Assembly: GCA_029865675.1 (NCBI GenBank)
Contig: JARXAU010000101.1
Location: 1-14,414 of the forward strand
Direction of reading: 5' to 3'
From: Rhodoferax sp.
GTDB taxonomy: Bacteria > Pseudomonadota > Gammaproteobacteria > Burkholderiales > Burkholderiaceae_C
Length of the DNA: 14,414 bases
Below are positions 1-4,949 of this stretch, one piece after another; within the stretch, counting starts at the first letter, position 1; each line of letters opens with the position of its first letter. Under the pieces are notes generated by a model, which ran no database searches, was not told where the DNA came from, and was given only the letters and a program-made list of their open reading frames with translations. Made by a program: the position numbers and the translations under genes.

Positions 1-396
1 GGCTCTCGGACAGATGTTGTAAAGCACCGCCTACAAGCAAACGGTTTAGATAAATATTTCGTTGCATCTTTCGGCGAAGATGCTTCACAGCCACTGCAAT
101 CCAAAGGCCCCGCACATTTTGAACTGATCCTCGAATGCTCAGGATTGAACAGACAGTCTTTTGGTAGCCGGACCGCTATGATTGGCGATGGGCCGCATGA
201 TATGAAGATTGCTCAAGATGCTGGAATACTGGCAATAGGAATTACATCGACCGTCAGCAGAGAAAAGCTCTTGCAGGCGGGAGCAGATTGTGTCGTTGAA
301 TCTTTGGACGAGTTGACAAACCTATTCTTCTCAGTTGATGCTTCCAACAAACACGCCTTTTCGATAGATGAGGTCCGATCACGGATAGGGATATGA
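1..396 (+). CDS. HAD-superfamily phosphatase, 3' part (5' end outside window)
   Basis: The frame is open from the first base and ends at TGA 394-396, giving 131 C-terminal residues. Visible HAD motifs are a Lys-containing motif III region (SKGPAHF, about residue 40) and motif IV, MIGDGPHDMKIAQDAG, with the acidic residues that bind Mg2+. The following GITSTVSREKLLQAGAD segment matches phosphoglycolate phosphatase/PpaX-like enzymes, where a loop follows the second acidic motif. The catalytic DxD motif I and the cap domain would lie upstream. The family hydrolyses phosphate esters through an aspartyl-phosphate; the substrate cannot be told from this fragment. It is followed after 85 bp by an attC site, so it is read as the cargo of an integron cassette, although the cassette's left border is not visible. 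The superfamily call is fairly sure, the substrate is not. Confidence 0.8.
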   Translation, partial: GSRTDVVKHRLQANGLDKYFVASFGEDASQPLQSKGPAHFELILECSGLNRQSFGSRTAMIGDGPHDMKIAQDAGILAIGITSTVSREKLLQAGADCVVESLDELTNLFFSVDASNKHAFSIDEVRSRIGI

Positions 397-481
397 TCAT
401 TTTTTCCACGAGATGTCTCTGACGTAATCTACCTGTAGATTGAGATGCTGGGCACACTAGCTCGCAGGAACGTACATTGCG

Positions 482-610
482 GCCTAACCCCTTGCTCAAC
501 CTGAGAGCCAACGGCGTGCCACAAAGCCCGCGCCACAGTGCAGGTGTGCATTATCTGTGGCGCGGGCTTTGCGCCACGCCGTCGTCTCCAGGTTAGCTCG
601 AACGTTAGGC
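482..610 (+). other. Integron attC site (129 bp), closing the HAD cassette
   Basis: The outer cores are GCCTAAC (R'', 482-488) and GTTAGGC (R', 604-610), a perfect inverted pair matching RYYYAAC/GTTRRRY. Inside are related L boxes (TTGCTCAACCTG and CAGGTTAGCTCG). The centre folds strongly: a 16-bp perfect inverted repeat pairs AAAGCCCGCGCCACAG (523-538) with 555-570, and ACGGCGTG (511-518) pairs with CACGCCGT (575-582). By analogy with known attC sites, recombination would occur after G604. The orientation places the HAD gene as the cassette's cargo. Confidence 0.9.
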
Positions 611-718
611 CCATAGATTCCTGCGTCACCTCTGACAAATTCGCTTCGGGAAAATCTGCACGAACACAGGCATTTCAGTTCAACTATGAATCCACGGATC
701 AGAACCTTCGCATAGACG

Positions 719-1006
719 GTGGCTCAAGTGCTTGTAGGTCTCCCCATGATGTTTGCCTTCTTCACAGTCATCGACATGACGTTCGCTCTACCAGGCAGGG
801 GTTTCGTTTCAAAGGAAAACGCAGTGGTTTGGTGTGAGGCCCTCGCACCGCAGTACAAGAGCTACTCCCCACCGAGGTGTTCCAGGTTTGGCTCTAAGGA
901 AACCAATCCTCAGGGGTACGCAATAGCAATCGGGGCATGCGTAGTCATGGGATCATTCCTGTGGTTTAGTTCCCGGCCAGGCCGCGGCCTGCGACTATCG
1001 CGCTGA
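719..1006 (+). CDS. Small hypothetical membrane protein of an integron cassette
   Basis: This is the only plausible cargo between two attC sites. The 95-aa reading has two hydrophobic stretches: residues about 4-24 (VLVGLPMMFAFFTVIDMTFA) and about 68-83 (YAIAIGACVVMGSFLW). The loop between them carries two Cys residues. The GTG start at 719 is uncertain. ATG 746 has an AGG seven bases upstream and would shorten the first membrane segment; a TAG at 713 blocks further extension. No family was recognised. The ORF ends 56 bp before the attC R'' core. Small membrane proteins of unknown function are common cassette cargo, which supports but does not prove that this is a gene. Confidence 0.45.
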   Translation: MAQVLVGLPMMFAFFTVIDMTFALPGRGFVSKENAVVWCEALAPQYKSYSPPRCSRFGSKETNPQGYAIAIGACVVMGSFLWFSSRPGRGLRLSR

Positions 1007-1062
1007 GCATTAAGAAACGCGGGTTCAAAAATGAAGTGCAACGCCAAACCCCAAAATCCAGC

Positions 1063-1179
1063 GCCTAACTGGGCGTTCAAGCCGACGCCAACACTGGCCA
1101 TGGCTGCGCCATTTTCATGGCCAGTGTCGGTACCCTTCGCCCTATCGGGCTCCGGCGCCGCTTAACTTTGGCGTTAGGC
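1063..1179 (+). other. Integron attC site (117 bp), twin of the one at 1831
   Basis: R'' GCCTAAC (1063-1069) and R' GTTAGGC (1173-1179) form a perfect inverted core pair. The central stem pairs ACACTGGCCATG (1091-1102) with CATGGCCAGTGT (1116-1127). It is about 90% identical (12 differences in 117, counted by eye) to the attC at 1831-1947. The predicted crossover point is after G1173, bounding the small-membrane-protein cassette. Confidence 0.92.
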
Positions 1180-1202
1180 CAAAACAGCAATAGGGAAAGA
1201 TA

Positions 1203-1790
1203 GTGAAGATCGAAAAAGTAACCTTGGAAGGGTGTCGTGTTCGGTTAGAACCACTCGAACAGCGCCATCTTCCTGGGCTCAGACTCGCTATTGAGGATGG
1301 AAAGCTATGGGAAATTCCGGTCACTTTCGTTCCGCACCCTGACAACCTGCCCGGCTTCCTGGATGCTGCAGAGACAGCCTTCCATGCAGGGACGGAGTTG
1401 GCTTTCGCCACTGTGGACAGGCAATCAGGCAAAGTTGTTGGCAGCACGCGCTTTCGCTGCATTGAGGCCCAACACCGTAGGCTCGAAATTGGGTTTACCT
1501 TCCTCGCGGCCTCTAGCCAACGAACCCATGTCAACACCGAAGCAAAGTACCTCATGCTTTGCCACGCATTTGAAACGTTGGAATGCAATCGCGTCGAGCT
1601 GCTCACCGACGAGCGCAACTCCAAATCCCGAAATGCCATCCAACGAATAGGCGCCAAGGAAGAAGGTGTTCTGCGCAGTCACATGGTGATGCGCGATGGG
1701 TTCATCCGAAACTCAGTCATGTACAGCATCATCGCTATCGAGTGGCCTTCAATCAAGGCAGCTCTTCATGCAAAACTTTGTATGGCGTAG
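1203..1790 (+). CDS. GNAT N-acetyltransferase, RimJ/RimL-like
   Basis: The 195-aa product has the length and layout of RimJ/RimL-type GNAT enzymes, which transfer acetyl from acetyl-CoA to an amine. Visible signatures are LEGCRVRLEPLEQRHLPGL at the N-terminus, the central strand KVVGSTRF (77-84), and LEIGFTFLA running into QRTHVNTEAK (about 94-115, the acetyl-CoA loop region and following helix). The C-terminal half has CNRVELLTDERN, SRNAIQRIGAKEEGVLRSH and a SVMYSII strand. The start is GTG 1203, preceded by AGGGAAAGA at 1192-1200, and it lies 24 bp after the preceding attC core, as expected for a cassette gene. The substrate is unknown: protein N-terminus, small amine or antibiotic are all possible for the family, and nothing here points specifically to aminoglycosides. 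Confidence 0.9.
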   Translation: MKIEKVTLEGCRVRLEPLEQRHLPGLRLAIEDGKLWEIPVTFVPHPDNLPGFLDAAETAFHAGTELAFATVDRQSGKVVGSTRFRCIEAQHRRLEIGFTFLAASSQRTHVNTEAKYLMLCHAFETLECNRVELLTDERNSKSRNAIQRIGAKEEGVLRSHMVMRDGFIRNSVMYSIIAIEWPSIKAALHAKLCMA

Positions 1791-1830
1791 TTTCAAAAAT
1801 GGAGCGCAACACTAAAGCCCAAAATTCAGC

Positions 1831-1947
1831 GCCTAACCGGGCGGTCAAGCCGACGCCAATACTGGCCATGGCTTCGCCATTTTCATGGCCAGTATTGGTA
1901 CCCTACGCCCTGTCGGGCTCCGGCGCCGCTTACCTTTGGCGTTAAAG
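1831..1947 (+). other. Integron attC site (117 bp), closing the GNAT cassette
   Basis: R'' is GCCTAAC (1831-1837). R' is GTTAAAG (1941-1947), which departs from GTTRRRY at the last base. The central arms ATACTGGCCATG (1859-1870) and CATGGCCAGTAT (1884-1895) are perfectly complementary, and pairing extends to CCAATACTGG/CCAGTATTGG. Relative to the attC at 1063 it carries a paired C-to-T and G-to-A change that keeps the stem intact. Confidence 0.9.
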
Positions 1948-1956
1948 CTCACAGTC

Positions 1957-2295
1957 ATGTCACGCCAGGTTAGAGAGCGCTATGAGTTTCTTGTCCGAGT
2001 GTTGCGCGATGCAATGCACGAACTCCCGGCCGGTGTGCTGTGGGGGGCCAATGGAGCTAGCGAGAAAGAGTGCAAGGAATTGCTCGAAGCCCTCGTCGAG
2101 TTCGAGCAGGTCTGTTCTGTGCTTGGCCGAAATCAAGCCGATTTCATCGAAGACTGTCGCTGGCATCTCGAACATTACCCGCATTACTTGGGCCGCCAGC
2201 GTCACTTTCCTTCGTACGACCAGTACATTCGAGATCGTAAGGGGCCGCAGCGAGTCCGAGATCACTACACGCTATGCAGGGGAGCGGCGCGATGA
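1957..2295 (+). CDS. Hypothetical 112-aa cassette protein
   Basis: ATG 1957 lies 10 bp after the preceding attC core, and the TGA at 2293-2295 stands one base before the next R'' core, so the ORF fills its cassette exactly. The product is soluble-looking and charged, without signal peptide or membrane segment. The N-terminal helix RQVRERYEFLVRVLRDAM and the segment KECKELLEALVEFEQVC suggest a helical protein. The C-terminal part is rich in aromatic and basic residues (CRWHLEHYPHYLGRQRHF). No family was recognised. No clear Shine-Dalgarno sequence is visible upstream, so translation may be weak. Coding potential is supported mainly by the tight fit between two attC sites. Confidence 0.7.
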   Translation: MSRQVRERYEFLVRVLRDAMHELPAGVLWGANGASEKECKELLEALVEFEQVCSVLGRNQADFIEDCRWHLEHYPHYLGRQRHFPSYDQYIRDRKGPQRVRDHYTLCRGAAR

Positions 2296-2296
2296 A

Positions 2297-2398
2297 CTTT
2301 AACAGGTTCGTCGAATGGACCCACAACGGCGGCCGGCGTGGTCGCCTATCTTCAAAACTGAGTGCGCCGTTGCGGCCCATTCACGGCCGACGTTTGGC
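2297..2398 (+). other. Degenerate attC site (102 bp) recognised by its folded arms
   Basis: The outer cores are imperfect: CTTTAAC (2297-2303) and GTTTGGC (2392-2398), each one base off RYYYAAC/GTTRRRY. The inner arms are strongly complementary: 2313-2331 (GAATGG..C..CAACGGCG) pairs with 2365-2382 (CGCCGTTG..CCATTC), and GTTCGTC outside it is partly complementary to GGCCGAC. It lies directly after the stop codon of the 112-aa gene and 15 bp before the start of the next gene, exactly where a cassette junction should be. Confidence 0.7.
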
Positions 2399-2413
2399 TT
2401 CACAAGGACCACC

Positions 2414-2917
2414 ATGCCCGTCACGCCATTCCACTTCGGGCCAGGCGCTGTGCTTCATGCCCTCGCACCGAAGCACATCAGCTTTCTGGCCTACTGCAGC
2501 GCCAATGTCCTGATCGATATCGAGTCGCTCTACAACCTGATCAACAGAAGAGAACCCGTACACGCGTTCTTCCATACTTATGTTGGTGCCACACTGGTGA
2601 TCGTTGGAACGTTTGCGCTCTTTGTCACTCTGCGATGGTTTGCAAATAGGTACTGGTTGCCAAATCCGTTTGACTGGAGGCGCCTGACTATGCGCCAAGT
2701 CGGTGTTGGCGCAGCACTGGGCGCGTACTCACACGTATTGCTCGATAGCATAATGCACAGCGACATTCGTCCCCTAGCGCCGTTTTCGATAGACAACGTC
2801 TTGTTAGGGATCATTTCACTGAGCGTGCTCCACTGGTGGTGCATCGCGCTTGGCATAGTCGGCCTTGCGGGTGTGGGTGCTCGCAGGCTTATCGCGGGGA
2901 GCAAGAGTGTGGCCTAA
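2414..2917 (+). CDS. Multi-pass membrane protein, YdjM-like putative metal-dependent hydrolase
   Basis: The 167-aa product starts at ATG 2414 with AAGGA five bases upstream (2404-2408), 15 bp past the attC core. It opens with MPVTPFHFGPG and has about four hydrophobic segments (around residues 22-40, 52-76, 95-112 and 126-154). Conserved-looking polar residues sit in or beside these: D35 in NVLIDIE, H50/H54 in HAFFHTYVG, and H107, D111, H115 and D117 in YSHVLLDSIMHSD. This His/Asp spacing resembles the YdjM (PF04307) group of inner-membrane putative metal hydrolases. No activity has been assigned to this subgroup as far as I know. The stop TAA lies inside a GCCTAAT heptamer resembling an attC R'' core, but no matching right half was found. 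The family assignment is from memory of motifs and is moderately sure. Confidence 0.75.
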   Translation: MPVTPFHFGPGAVLHALAPKHISFLAYCSANVLIDIESLYNLINRREPVHAFFHTYVGATLVIVGTFALFVTLRWFANRYWLPNPFDWRRLTMRQVGVGAALGAYSHVLLDSIMHSDIRPLAPFSIDNVLLGIISLSVLHWWCIALGIVGLAGVGARRLIAGSKSVA

Positions 2918-2922
2918 TCCCT

Positions 2923-3066
2923 TACAGGGACTTCCCACGTAGTCAAGCACCGCAGGCGTGAGTTCTTCATTGTTGACGGCTTTCTTGCACTGGCGTGACG
3001 GGGATGGTGCGATACAACGGGAACAGACTGCACATCTACAGACGGCCTTGTTGCGCCTTGGTGGGC
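2923..3066 (+). repeat. 144-bp direct repeat, copy A
   Basis: It aligns without gaps to 6463-6606 (constant offset 3540) with 20 mismatches by eye, about 86% identity. The last 99 bp are about 95% identical. It occupies most of the left half of a 364-bp gap between the YdjM-like gene and the DUF3703 gene (2918-3281). Beyond it, 3067-3281 shows no recognisable gene or attC. Some short frames run through both copies, but no known protein was recognised, and it does not look like a known insertion-sequence end. Confidence 0.8.
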
Positions 3067-3281
3067 GCGGACCCAGATACGAACCGCTCGGCAGGGCCCC
3101 ATTCCGTTCCCGTGGTCATTTCCAATCGAATGCCACAAGGGCTTAGTCGGGATTGCCCGCCGCCGGTCTGACCTGTTGACTGCATCATCGGAATCACTTC
3201 GGGTACAAAATCATCCGCATTGGAGGCCCGACAAAGCAGAGTCGAGTACCGTTCGCAAATACTCCATCGAACAGGAAACAT

Positions 3282-3650
3282 ATGCCGAATTTCGCCAAAG
3301 CAATCCGCCCGTACGTCACTCAAGAAATACAGCAGGCGCAGCGCAGTTGGGCTGCAGGTCAGCGAGTTCAAGCATTTCGTCATCTGGAGCGCGCGCACGT
3401 ACTTGGACAGTCGTCCACGGTGCAGCACGTGCGGACACACTGGCACATGTTCCTTTGGGGGATGCGTAGCAAGTCATTGCGAGAGACACTCGGCCAAGTC
3501 TTCCGAATGGTCGGCGCCGCTACCAAGACTGCTATTGGCCTTGTACCTACCGGCAACACTGGCGGCTCCAACGTGAGCCCGTTCAAACCCCTACCAGTAC
3601 CCCAAGACCTAGCCAGAATCTTGGCATCGGTCAAACCGCCCAGCCGGTGA
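3282..3650 (+). CDS. DUF3703 family protein
   Basis: The 122-aa product matches the DUF3703 pattern in order: MPNFAKAIRPYVTQEIQQAQ, then FRHLERAHVLGQSSTVQHVRTHW (about 32-54), LWGMRSKSLRETLGQVFRMVG (about 58-78), and the signature GAATKTAIGLVPTGNTGGSNVSPFKPLPVPQDL near the C-terminus. Length is normal for the family. ATG 3282 is preceded by AGGA at 3273-3276, five bases away. No catalytic residues or function are known to me; the protein looks soluble and cytoplasmic. The TGA at 3648-3650 is one base before the core of the next attC, consistent with cassette cargo. Its 5' border is unclear because no attC was found between it and the upstream gene. Confidence 0.88.
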   Translation: MPNFAKAIRPYVTQEIQQAQRSWAAGQRVQAFRHLERAHVLGQSSTVQHVRTHWHMFLWGMRSKSLRETLGQVFRMVGAATKTAIGLVPTGNTGGSNVSPFKPLPVPQDLARILASVKPPSR

Positions 3651-3651
3651 T

Positions 3652-3780
3652 GTCTGGCCCCTCGCTCAAGCGCAGCGCCAACGGCAGGTCGGCAGGCTCG
3701 GGCTGGAGACGTGCGATACATTTTCTCCGTGCTGGGGTTGGCGTACCGCCGTCCTGTCACGTTTAGCTCGAGCGTTACCT
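3652..3780 (+). other. Diverged attC site (129 bp), closing the DUF3703 cassette
   Basis: It has the same length as the attC at 482-610 and aligns to it without net gaps. Shared blocks at matching offsets include CTCGCTCAAG (L''), GCCAACGGC, CCGCC..GTC, and TTTAGCTCGAGCGTTA (L'/R'). The cores have drifted: R'' is GTCTGGC (3652-3658) and R' is GTTACCT (3774-3780), both violating the consensus. CGCCAAC (3676-3682) pairs with GTTGGCG (3737-3743). Recombination activity is doubtful, but descent from an attC is well supported. Confidence 0.7.
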
Positions 3781-3810
3781 GCCGGAAGATAAGTTGGTTA
3801 CAGTAACTGT

Positions 3811-4050
3811 ATGGCACCTACTATTGTTCGTGACGGCCAATTTCGTCTCTTCTTTTTTTCGAGGGAGGAGACGCGCATTCATGTCCATGTTTCGCACGTG
3901 GACGGGGAAGCTAAGTTTTGGTTGACGCCACAGGTGGTTCTCGCCAACCATACTGGTCTTTCTGCTACGCAACTTCGGCAGGCGCACGCAGTTGTGGATG
4001 CACACTTGAAGGAGATCCAAGATGCCTGGAACCACCACTTTGGCAGCTGA
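3811..4050 (+). CDS. DUF4160 family protein
   Basis: The 79-aa product begins MAPTIVRDGQFRLFFFSREE, then has THVHV-like IHVHVSH (about 23-29), DGEAKFWLTP (about 31-40) and a C-terminal LSATQLRQAHAVVDAHLKEIQDAW helix. This is the compact DUF4160 fold, normally 75-90 aa. ATG 3811 lies 30 bp after the diverged attC core; no strong ribosome binding site is visible. The 3' end overlaps the DUF2442 gene by 29 bp, and the two families are commonly found side by side. A toxin-antitoxin-like or regulatory pair is sometimes suspected for such arrangements, but I know of no firm biochemical proof and do not assign it. Confidence 0.88.
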   Translation: MAPTIVRDGQFRLFFFSREETRIHVHVSHVDGEAKFWLTPQVVLANHTGLSATQLRQAHAVVDAHLKEIQDAWNHHFGS

Positions 4051-4279
4051 AGTTACCCATGTTTCCAAGCACGGTTTTTGGCTTTTGCTTGGCGACGAAG
4101 AACTGCTCGTGCCCTTCGACCAATTCCCATGGTTTCGAAAGGGGACGATCGAACAGATTTCCGAAGTTCAGTGGCCGACCCCCGACCATCTCTATTGGCC
4201 AGGATTGGACGTCGACTTGTCGGTGCAGTCCATTCGAAACCCATCCTCGTTTCCGCTGGTTTCCGGTGTAGGCGGCTGA
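4022..4279 (+). CDS. DUF2442 family protein, partner of the DUF4160 gene
   Basis: The 85-aa product contains the DUF2442 hallmarks VTHVSKHGFWLLLGDEELLVPFDQFPWF (about 11-38) and a C-terminal HLYWPGLDVDLSVQSIRNP (about 56-74). ATG 4022 is set by a strong AAGGAG at 4009-4014, seven bases upstream and inside the end of the DUF4160 gene, so the pair is translationally linked. Length is typical. The stop TGA lies inside the R'' core of the next attC (4274-4280), so the two genes share one cassette. Function is unknown. The conserved pairing and tight overlap suggest that the products act together or control each other. Confidence 0.88.
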   Translation: MPGTTTLAAEVTHVSKHGFWLLLGDEELLVPFDQFPWFRKGTIEQISEVQWPTPDHLYWPGLDVDLSVQSIRNPSSFPLVSGVGG

Positions 4280-4360
4280 CACGTTGCTCGTCACGGACAC
4301 GCAGCCAAAGGTTGCCGCTTCGCGGCGTTGGCTGCGGGCCGTACGGTGCCAACGTTAGGC
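4274..4360 (+). other. Integron attC site (87 bp), closing the DUF4160-DUF2442 cassette
   Basis: R' is a perfect GTTAGGC (4354-4360). R'' is the imperfect GGCTGAC (4274-4280) and overlaps the DUF2442 stop codon. The interior folds as GCAGCCAA (4301-4308) with TTGGCTGC (4328-4335), capped by GCCGC-TTC-GCGGC (4314-4326). CGTTG after R'' is partly complementary to the GCCAAC preceding R'. This is a short attC class unlike its neighbours in length. Confidence 0.85.
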
Positions 4361-4374
4361 CTCAGAGCAAAACC

Positions 4375-4455
4375 ATGCGCGTCCCGCCGAAGATCACCGC
4401 GAGAATAGAAATGACCCTGGCAGCCATTGCAGCGCAACTACGGTGTAACTCATGA
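4375..4455 (+). CDS. Possible leader ORF (26 aa) translationally coupled to the next gene
   Basis: It starts at ATG 4375, 15 bp after the attC core, and encodes MRVPPKITARIEMTLAAIAA followed by six more residues. Its TGA (4453-4455) overlaps the ATG (4452) of the membrane-protein gene as ATGA. The next gene lacks a clear ribosome binding site, so reading this ORF could deliver ribosomes to it. Short leader ORFs that assist cassette expression are known in integrons. It may also be chance. Confidence 0.3.
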   Translation: MRVPPKITARIEMTLAAIAAQLRCNS

Positions 4456-4841
4456 GCGACGCGTGGGCAAAGCCAAGCAACCGATCGAAACGCAGCGCGT
4501 CCGTGCGCTCGGAAGATGGTGAGACATCCCTTACCCGAAGCCTTGCCGTTTTCATCGCCGTGCCTCTGTTCGAGTTCTCGCTTTATCTTGGGCTTGCACT
4601 GCTGACGTTCAGTCCCCGTGTGGCAGCGTACACATGGATATCCCTGCCCTGGCTCTTTCATGTCGTTTATTGCGCAGTCGTCTTGGTCGTTGCTGGCATG
4701 TATGGCATGCGTGGCATCACTCAGCTTCTCGGGCACCTCTTTTTAACCCACCACGAACCTGTTCGCAACCGGCCCTTAACCATTGGCTTTTGGTGCTTGC
4801 TTGCCGCGGCAACGCTCATTGCATACACGCAAAGAGGCTGA
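4452..4841 (+). CDS. Hypothetical three-helix membrane protein
   Basis: The 129-aa product has a basic, serine-rich N-terminus (about residues 1-30) followed by three hydrophobic segments: LAVFIAVPLFEFSLYLGLAL (about 31-50), SLPWLFHVVYCAVVLVVAGM (about 64-83) and LTIGFWCLLAAATLIAY (about 109-125). The loop MRGITQLLGHLFLTHHEPV separates the last two. No family was recognised. ATG 4452 overlaps the stop of a 26-aa ORF. The TGA at 4839-4841 lies one base before a GCCAAAC heptamer that may be the left core of an attC whose other half was lost next to the insertion sequence. Confidence 0.7.
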   Translation: MSDAWAKPSNRSKRSASVRSEDGETSLTRSLAVFIAVPLFEFSLYLGLALLTFSPRVAAYTWISLPWLFHVVYCAVVLVVAGMYGMRGITQLLGHLFLTHHEPVRNRPLTIGFWCLLAAATLIAYTQRG

Positions 4842-4842
4842 G

Positions 4843-4849
4843 GCCAAAC
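4843..4849 (+). other. Possible attC R'' half-site beside the insertion sequence
   Basis: GCCAAAC follows directly after the stop of the membrane-protein gene, the position R'' cores take in the other cassettes here. It differs from RYYYAAC at one base. No GTTRRRY partner with complementary L box was found before the transposase or on its far side, so only a half-site is claimed. Confidence 0.3.
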
Positions 4850-4917
4850 GCCAATCCGGCGGTGTCCGCTCAGCTCAAACTACAAGGGCTTCCCCATCTT
4901 TGTCAAACAGAAAACCC

Positions 4918-4949
4918 TCGTGGTTGAATCGCGCAGCGATTGACCACGA
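4918..4949 (-). terminator. Hairpin, possible terminator of the transposase strand
   Basis: TCGTGGT (4918-4924) pairs with ACCACGA (4943-4949), and AATCGC with GCGATT around a three-base loop. On the - strand the hairpin lies just past the transposase remnant's stop and is followed by GGGTTTTCTGTTT, a weak T-rich tract. It could instead be a structural end of the element. Confidence 0.4.

Noticed and set aside
426..441. AATCTAC-CT-GTAGATT palindrome as a terminator or operator
   Set aside because: The stem is only 7 bp with a 2-base spacer and no T-run, so there is not enough to assign a role.
2912..3056. attC from GCCTAAT (2912) to GTTGCGC (3050)
   Set aside because: The arms show no complementarity, and most of the interval is the 144-bp direct repeat that also occurs at 6463 without a left core.
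4843..4929. Complete attC using GCCAAAC as R'' and GTTGAAT (4923-4929) as R'
   Set aside because: GTTGAAT fits GTTRRRY, but the flanking L boxes are not complementary and GTTGAAT lies inside a separate hairpin (4918-4949).
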